Assembly: GCA_019689615.1 (NCBI GenBank)
Contig: JADGHD010000016.1
Coordinates: 1 to 20,494 of the forward strand
Length of the DNA stretch: 20,494 nt
DNA from: Frankia sp.
Lineage (GTDB): Bacteria; Actinomycetota; Actinomycetes; Frankiales; Frankiaceae
Direction of reading: 5' to 3'
Shown here: one piece after another, positions 17,047-20,494 of the stretch
Position numbering within the stretch: the first letter of the stretch is position 1
Layout of the letters: the number at the start of each line of letters is the position of its first letter
The notes under the pieces: model-generated
Told to the model about the DNA's origin: nothing
Seen by the model: the letters and a program-made list of their open reading frames with translations, nothing else
Databases searched by the model: none
Position numbers and translations under genes: made by a program

Positions 17047-19886
17047 CGCGCTCGACCGCGCGGCGGCTGGCCGCGGCGAGCCTGGCCGTGGCGGCCGCCC
17101 TGGTGGGCCTGCCGGCCGGGGCCAGTGCCGCCGCGGCGGCCACGTCCGGGATGTCCGGGCTGCCCACGATGCCGGCGTTCCCCTCGCCGACGCTGCCCGA
17201 GCCCCCGGACATCCAGCTTCCCGGAAGGACTTCGTCCACAGCATCCACAGGGTTGTCCACAGGTTCATCCACAGACCGGGGCGCCGGATCCGGCTCACCG
17301 ACGACCACGACGGTCACGCCGGCCGCCAGCACCGGCGCCCGGGTGTACCTGGACCTGCTGACCCCGATCGCCTCACCCACGGTCAGCCCGGTGATCCGCG
17401 GGCGCGTCACGCTGCCGGCCGGGATGACCGTCACCGACCTGCGGGTGCGGATCTCCATCGACCGGGCGGTGACCAGGCGGGCCGACCTCGACCGGCTGCG
17501 CGCCAACCCGGACTCGGTCCGCTATTCCGCCTCCGAACTCGCCACCCTGCCAGTCACCTCGCCAGACGGGGAGTTCGTCTTCAGCGAGCCGCTGGACATC
17601 ACCCGGCCGCCCACGTCGGCCGTGTCCGTCTACCCGCTGAAGATCAGCGCGGAGGGCTCGGTGAACGGGCGCCGGACCGAGCTCGCGGCGACGCACAGCT
17701 TCCTGGTCTGGGCGCCGTCCGCGGCCCAGGGGACCGCCGGCACGACCGCGAGCGGCGTCGCGCCGACCGGGGTGACGGTCGTGCTGCCGCTGGCCGACCG
17801 GCCACGGCTGCGCTCCGACGGGCTGCTCACCGACAATGAGCTGGCCGGGCTGATCGCCCCGGGTGGGCGGCTGTACGAGCTGCTGGCCGCGGTGGTCCAG
17901 GCTGGCGAGCAGCCGTCGCCGATCGCGCTCGCCGTCGACCCGACGCTGCTGCAGGCGCTGGAGGTGATGGCGTCCGGCCCGTACGAGTACGCGACCCCGT
18001 CCGGCCCACAGCGCGCGGAGGCCAGCACCCAGGCCGCGGACTTCCTCGACGCGCTGCGCGACTTCGCCCAGACCCCGGGCAACACGGTGTTCGCCCTGCC
18101 CTGGGGCGACGCCGACATCACCGCGATCGTCCGGGCCAACCGGCTCGACGTGGCCCACTACGCGGTAAACACCGGTCGGGAGGTCGTCGCCGGGCTGCTG
18201 GACGACGGCGACACAGGGGACGACCTTCTGGTCGCCTACCCGGCGGACGGGCTGGCCGACGCCGGTGCGCTGGCGTTCCTGGCCGACGAGAACATCGGCA
18301 TGTCCACCGTGATCATCGACGACCGGCTGCTGCCGAAGTCCGGGGGCGCCGGCGCCGCCACGCCGACCGCGCTCGCCATGGAGCAGACGTCGTCCGGGAA
18401 CGCGGTGCGCCTGCTCGCGGCCGACTCGACGCTGCGGGACATCGTGGTCACGCCGACCAGCGGCGCGGGCGCCGGCAGCGGCGGGCCGAGCGCGGCGCAG
18501 TCGCTCGGCGACGTGTTCGCCGAGCTGGCCATGATCACCAACGAGCGGCCGGCGCAGCAGCGCTCGGTGGTGCTGGCGCTGCCGCGGGACTGGGACCCGG
18601 AGCCGGAGTGGGCCCGGCTGCTCCTGCGCTGGCTGACCGCCCCGGCCGATGCTGGCTACCAGCCGTTCTTCCAGCCGGCCACGCTGTCGTCCGCGCTCGC
18701 CGGCCAGCCGGCGGGCAGTGCCCGTGGGCCGTTCAACTACCCCGAGTGGGCGCTCGAAGCCGAGATCCCGACCTCCTACGTCGACGCGGTCCAGGAGCTG
18801 CGGGACGAGGCGCTGGCGCTGCACTCGGTGCTGTGCCCGCTGCCGGCCGGCCAGCAGCCGGGCGGCGCGCAGGTCGGGCCGGCACCGCCGTCGGCCACCT
18901 GCCCGAACGGCCAGCACCCGCTGGCGAAGTCGATGTCCGACGTGCTGCTGAGCGCCATGTCGGTCGCCTTCCGGACCAACCGCCCTGGGGCGGTGACGCT
19001 CAGCCAGGAAGTCGACGGCGCGATGACCGAGCTGCGCGACGGCATCCAGGTGGTGGCGTCGCCGAAGGTCACGCTGACCAGCAGGACCGGCCGGGTGCCG
19101 TTGACCATCCAGAACAACAACGACTACCCGGTCACGGTCACCCTTTCGCTGTCGTCGAACGACCGGACCCGGCTGCGCAGCCCCACCCGGGTGACCCGCC
19201 CGGTCGCGGCGCACGGCGTCGACCAGGTGGAGGTGGAGGTCTCCACCGACGCCGCCGGCACGTTCCCGCTCTACGTCGAGCTGTACACGCCGGACGGCGA
19301 GCGGCTGTCCAGCCGGCCGACCCGCATCCTGGTGCGCTCCACCGCCTACGGCACGATCGCCACGATCATCACGATCGGCGCGATCGGCCTGCTGGTGTTC
19401 GCCGTCGCGCTGCGCTGGATCCGCCGCATCCGCGGCGGCGGGAAGCCGACCGAGCAGACCGAGCAGACCGAGCAGACCGGCGTCGAACCAGCCGGTGCCG
19501 AACCGGCTGGCACCGGGGTGGCGGCGGCCGGTCTGACCGGGGTCGAGCCGGCCGGCGCTGGACAGAGCACGGCCACCGGGCACGCCCCGCCGGCGCCCGC
19601 CGGTGCCACGCCCGCTGACCAGGCCGGCGTGAGCCTGGCCACCGTCGCGCAGCCGCCCCAGTCCGGGCAGGCGGCCGGCAACGAGCCGGAATCCGTCCCC
19701 GACACCGCGACGACGCCCTTGCGGCGAATCCAGGCCAGCGCATCAGGGGCGCAACGGAGCAAGGCAGAACCCGCCTACGCTGGCTGGGTGCCCGCCACCC
19801 CCACGTCCGCGCCAACCGAGACCGCTCCGACGACAACCGCGCCCTCAGCCGACACGCACTCCCTGCGGCGGCGGAGCACGCCATGA
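17043..19886 (+). CDS. Secreted membrane-anchored DUF6049 family protein (Rv3909-like)
   Basis: The protein has 947 residues and starts at GTG 17043, overlapping the Nudix stop by 4 bp. A signal peptide (RSTARRLAAASLAVAAALVG, ending near ASAAAA) is followed by a disordered Ser/Thr/Pro linker (about 35-98). A beta-rich domain and a large alpha/beta region (about 240-660) come next, with barrel-like strands such as PIALAVDPTLL and ADENIGMSTVIIDD. An Ig-like domain (about 672-767), one membrane span (about 768-793) and a cytoplasmic tail with an EQT repeat complete it. The function is unknown. The middle region recalls glycoside-hydrolase or polysaccharide-deacetylase barrels, which is only inference. 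It ends in an ATGA overlap with the next gene. The same order, Nudix, Rv3909-like, MurJ, is known in mycobacteria and suggests a role in peptidoglycan export or assembly. Codons in the linker contain a cluster of DnaA-box-like sequences. Confidence 0.88.
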   Translation: MTRSTARRLAAASLAVAAALVGLPAGASAAAAATSGMSGLPTMPAFPSPTLPEPPDIQLPGRTSSTASTGLSTGSSTDRGAGSGSPTTTTVTPAASTGARVYLDLLTPIASPTVSPVIRGRVTLPAGMTVTDLRVRISIDRAVTRRADLDRLRANPDSVRYSASELATLPVTSPDGEFVFSEPLDITRPPTSAVSVYPLKISAEGSVNGRRTELAATHSFLVWAPSAAQGTAGTTASGVAPTGVTVVLPLADRPRLRSDGLLTDNELAGLIAPGGRLYELLAAVVQAGEQPSPIALAVDPTLLQALEVMASGPYEYATPSGPQRAEASTQAADFLDALRDFAQTPGNTVFALPWGDADITAIVRANRLDVAHYAVNTGREVVAGLLDDGDTGDDLLVAYPADGLADAGALAFLADENIGMSTVIIDDRLLPKSGGAGAATPTALAMEQTSSGNAVRLLAADSTLRDIVVTPTSGAGAGSGGPSAAQSLGDVFAELAMITNERPAQQRSVVLALPRDWDPEPEWARLLLRWLTAPADAGYQPFFQPATLSSALAGQPAGSARGPFNYPEWALEAEIPTSYVDAVQELRDEALALHSVLCPLPAGQQPGGAQVGPAPPSATCPNGQHPLAKSMSDVLLSAMSVAFRTNRPGAVTLSQEVDGAMTELRDGIQVVASPKVTLTSRTGRVPLTIQNNNDYPVTVTLSLSSNDRTRLRSPTRVTRPVAAHGVDQVEVEVSTDAAGTFPLYVELYTPDGERLSSRPTRILVRSTAYGTIATIITIGAIGLLVFAVALRWIRRIRGGGKPTEQTEQTEQTGVEPAGAEPAGTGVAAAGLTGVEPAGAGQSTATGHAPPAPAGATPADQAGVSLATVAQPPQSGQAAGNEPESVPDTATTPLRRIQASASGAQRSKAEPAYAGWVPATPTSAPTETAPTTTAPSADTHSLRRRSTP
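17232..17273 (+). promoter_or_regulatory. Cluster of four DnaA-box-like sequences inside a coding region
   Basis: Nine-mers TCGTCCACA (17232), GCATCCACA (17241), TTGTCCACA (17253) and TCATCCACA (17265) lie on one strand. Their TCCACA cores start at 17235, 17244, 17256 and 17268, so steps are 9, 12 and 12 bp. The third is an exact match to the actinobacterial DnaA box TTGTCCACA. All four cores are in frame as Ser-Thr (TCC ACA), and the stretch uses codons unusual for this DNA (ACA, GCA, TCA, TTG, AGG, GGA). No other such cluster is seen in the window. Function as a DnaA-binding site is inferred. Confidence 0.55.
19449..19475 (+). repeat. 9-bp tandem repeat in the DUF6049 cytoplasmic tail
   Basis: Three exact copies of ACCGAGCAG encode the repeated tripeptide TEQ just after the membrane span. 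The unit is a multiple of three, so slippage would change length without breaking the frame. Confidence 0.85.
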
Positions 19887-20449
19887 GCCCGGCCGACGGT
19901 TCCGATGGTCGTAACCGACCGCGGCACCGCCGGGGAACGGGCCCGATCCGCCGGGACAGTCTCGGTGAGCCCGAGCGACGCCGCCCCACCAGCGGGGACG
20001 ACCACGCGGGCGGCTACCCCGACTGGCCGGACGGCGGCGCCTACGACGCCCCGTATGACGATCCGGGCGCGACCCGTCGGCAGCCCCGTGCCGGGTACCC
20101 GGGCGACGCCCACCCCGGCCACGGCGGCCGCCACGACAGCCCGGCGTACGGCCAGCCCTACCGCGACGACCTGAGCCACGAGCGCCACGACCGCGACCAC
20201 GAAGGCGACGCCCGCCGCTACCCCGGAGGAACCCGCCGCGGTGGGCCGGACGGCCACCAGGACCGCCGCTGGCCCACCGGCGACCCGCTGTACCGCCATC
20301 CGGACCCGTACGACCCGTACGTGCCCCACGACCGCCAGGACCCGTACGAGCGGGAGGACGACCCGTACGGCCACCCGGGGCGCCGGGAGCCGTCGGCGCG
20401 TCGCGACGCCCGCGACGGGGGCGTCACCCGCCGGCTGCCGACACCGCCC
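19883..20449 (+). CDS. N-terminal tail of a probable MurJ/MviN lipid II flippase, cut by contig end
   Basis: The ATG at 19883 overlaps the DUF6049 stop (ATGA) and opens a frame with no stop to the window end. Genomic sequence is credible only to 20449, about 189 codons. The visible part is an entirely hydrophilic, disordered tail rich in Asp, Arg, Pro, His, Gly and Tyr, with four DPY repeats. No membrane segment is reached. Assignment to MurJ rests on position alone: Nudix, Rv3909-like, then MurJ (Rv3910) is a conserved order, and actinomycete MurJ proteins often have long N-terminal extensions. MurJ moves lipid II to the outer face of the membrane, where the ponA product would use it. The last ~15 codons of the raw frame are adapter sequence and should be discarded. 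Confidence 0.6.
20303..20368 (+). repeat. Four exact GACCCGTAC 9-mers encoding DPY
   Basis: Copies start at 20303, 20312, 20339 and 20360, all in frame as Asp-Pro-Tyr with identical codons. The first two are in tandem. They lie in the disordered tail of the probable MurJ. Confidence 0.8.
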
Positions 20450-20494
20450 CTGTCACTTATACACATAACCCAGCCCACGAGACCGACCTACCTA
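20450..20494 (+). other. Sequencing adapter remnant (Illumina Nextera), not genomic
   Basis: From 20450 the sequence abruptly becomes AT-richer. It matches the Nextera transposase mosaic end plus read-2 adapter at 30 of 34 positions through 20483, with mismatches at 20455, 20467, 20468 and 20471. Readable pieces are CTTATACACAT and AGCCCACGAGAC. The remaining 11 bases would fall in the index. The window end is therefore a contig end with untrimmed, low-quality adapter. Confidence 0.93.

Noticed and set aside
16429..17298. N-terminal extension of pcnA upstream to 17298
   Set aside because: It would run antisense to the Nudix gene and add about 290 residues without homology-like pattern. Known enzymes begin near the chosen start.
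17373..19583. A 736-codon minus-strand frame opposite the DUF6049 gene
   Set aside because: It is a shadow. The plus frame has a signal peptide, membrane span and overlap with both neighbours; the minus product is Arg/Gly-rich and featureless.
20450..20494. AT-rich tail as a sign of horizontally acquired DNA or an attachment site
   Set aside because: The match to Nextera adapter sequence explains it fully.

Overview
The window is about 20.5 kb of very GC-rich DNA with strongly GC-biased third codon positions, GTG and TTG starts, and dense packing of genes. This points to a high-GC actinomycete. The general look and the long disordered Ala/Gly/Pro tails fit Frankia or a relative, but no search was run, so genus is inference. 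Several gene neighbours match blocks known from both sides of oriC in Mycobacterium and Streptomyces: ino1 - padR - Rv0049-like - ponA - Rv0051-like on one side, and pcnA - mutT4 - Rv3909-like - murJ on the other. The window probably lies near the chromosomal origin.

Layout. Positions 1-113 (minus) hold the start of a Gly-rich protein cut by the left edge. Positions 250-1488 (plus) encode a membrane-anchored substrate-binding-like protein. It is a paralogue of 12951-14837 but lacks that protein's von Willebrand A (VWA) domain. Positions 8502 to 1605 (minus) form a probable cell-envelope cluster: a small zinc-ribbon-like protein (DUF5318/Rv0049-like), a bifunctional class A penicillin-binding protein (ponA), a GT87/DUF2029-type polyprenol-linked mannosyltransferase, and a PIG-V-like mannosyltransferase that overlaps it by 4 bp. 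Divergent from these are a PadR regulator (8949-9554) and myo-inositol-1-phosphate synthase (9678-10751). The ino1 gene ends in a perfect 17-bp hairpin. A convergent MFS transporter (12513-10999) follows, then the VWA protein (12951-14837) and a convergent CCA-adding enzyme (16428-14893). Last comes a three-gene overlapping operon (16576 onward): a Nudix hydrolase, a secreted DUF6049/Rv3909-like protein, and the N-terminal tail of what is probably MurJ.

The genes largely serve envelope building: peptidoglycan polymerisation and lipid II flipping, polyprenol-phosphate-mannose-dependent glycosylation, and inositol supply for phosphatidylinositol, its mannosides and mycothiol. tRNA maturation and nucleotide clean-up accompany them.

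Main points for a second look. (1) Four same-strand DnaA-box-like sequences lie within 42 bp inside the DUF6049 coding region, written in codons otherwise rare here. (2) Seven CGAYA-type hexamers at 13/15-bp spacing stand upstream of padR. (3) The VWA-less paralogue ends exactly at the domain boundary. (4) The cytoplasmic tail of ponA has three D/E-ATR-L/V repeats. (5) The last 45 bases are a degraded Illumina Nextera adapter and not genomic DNA.
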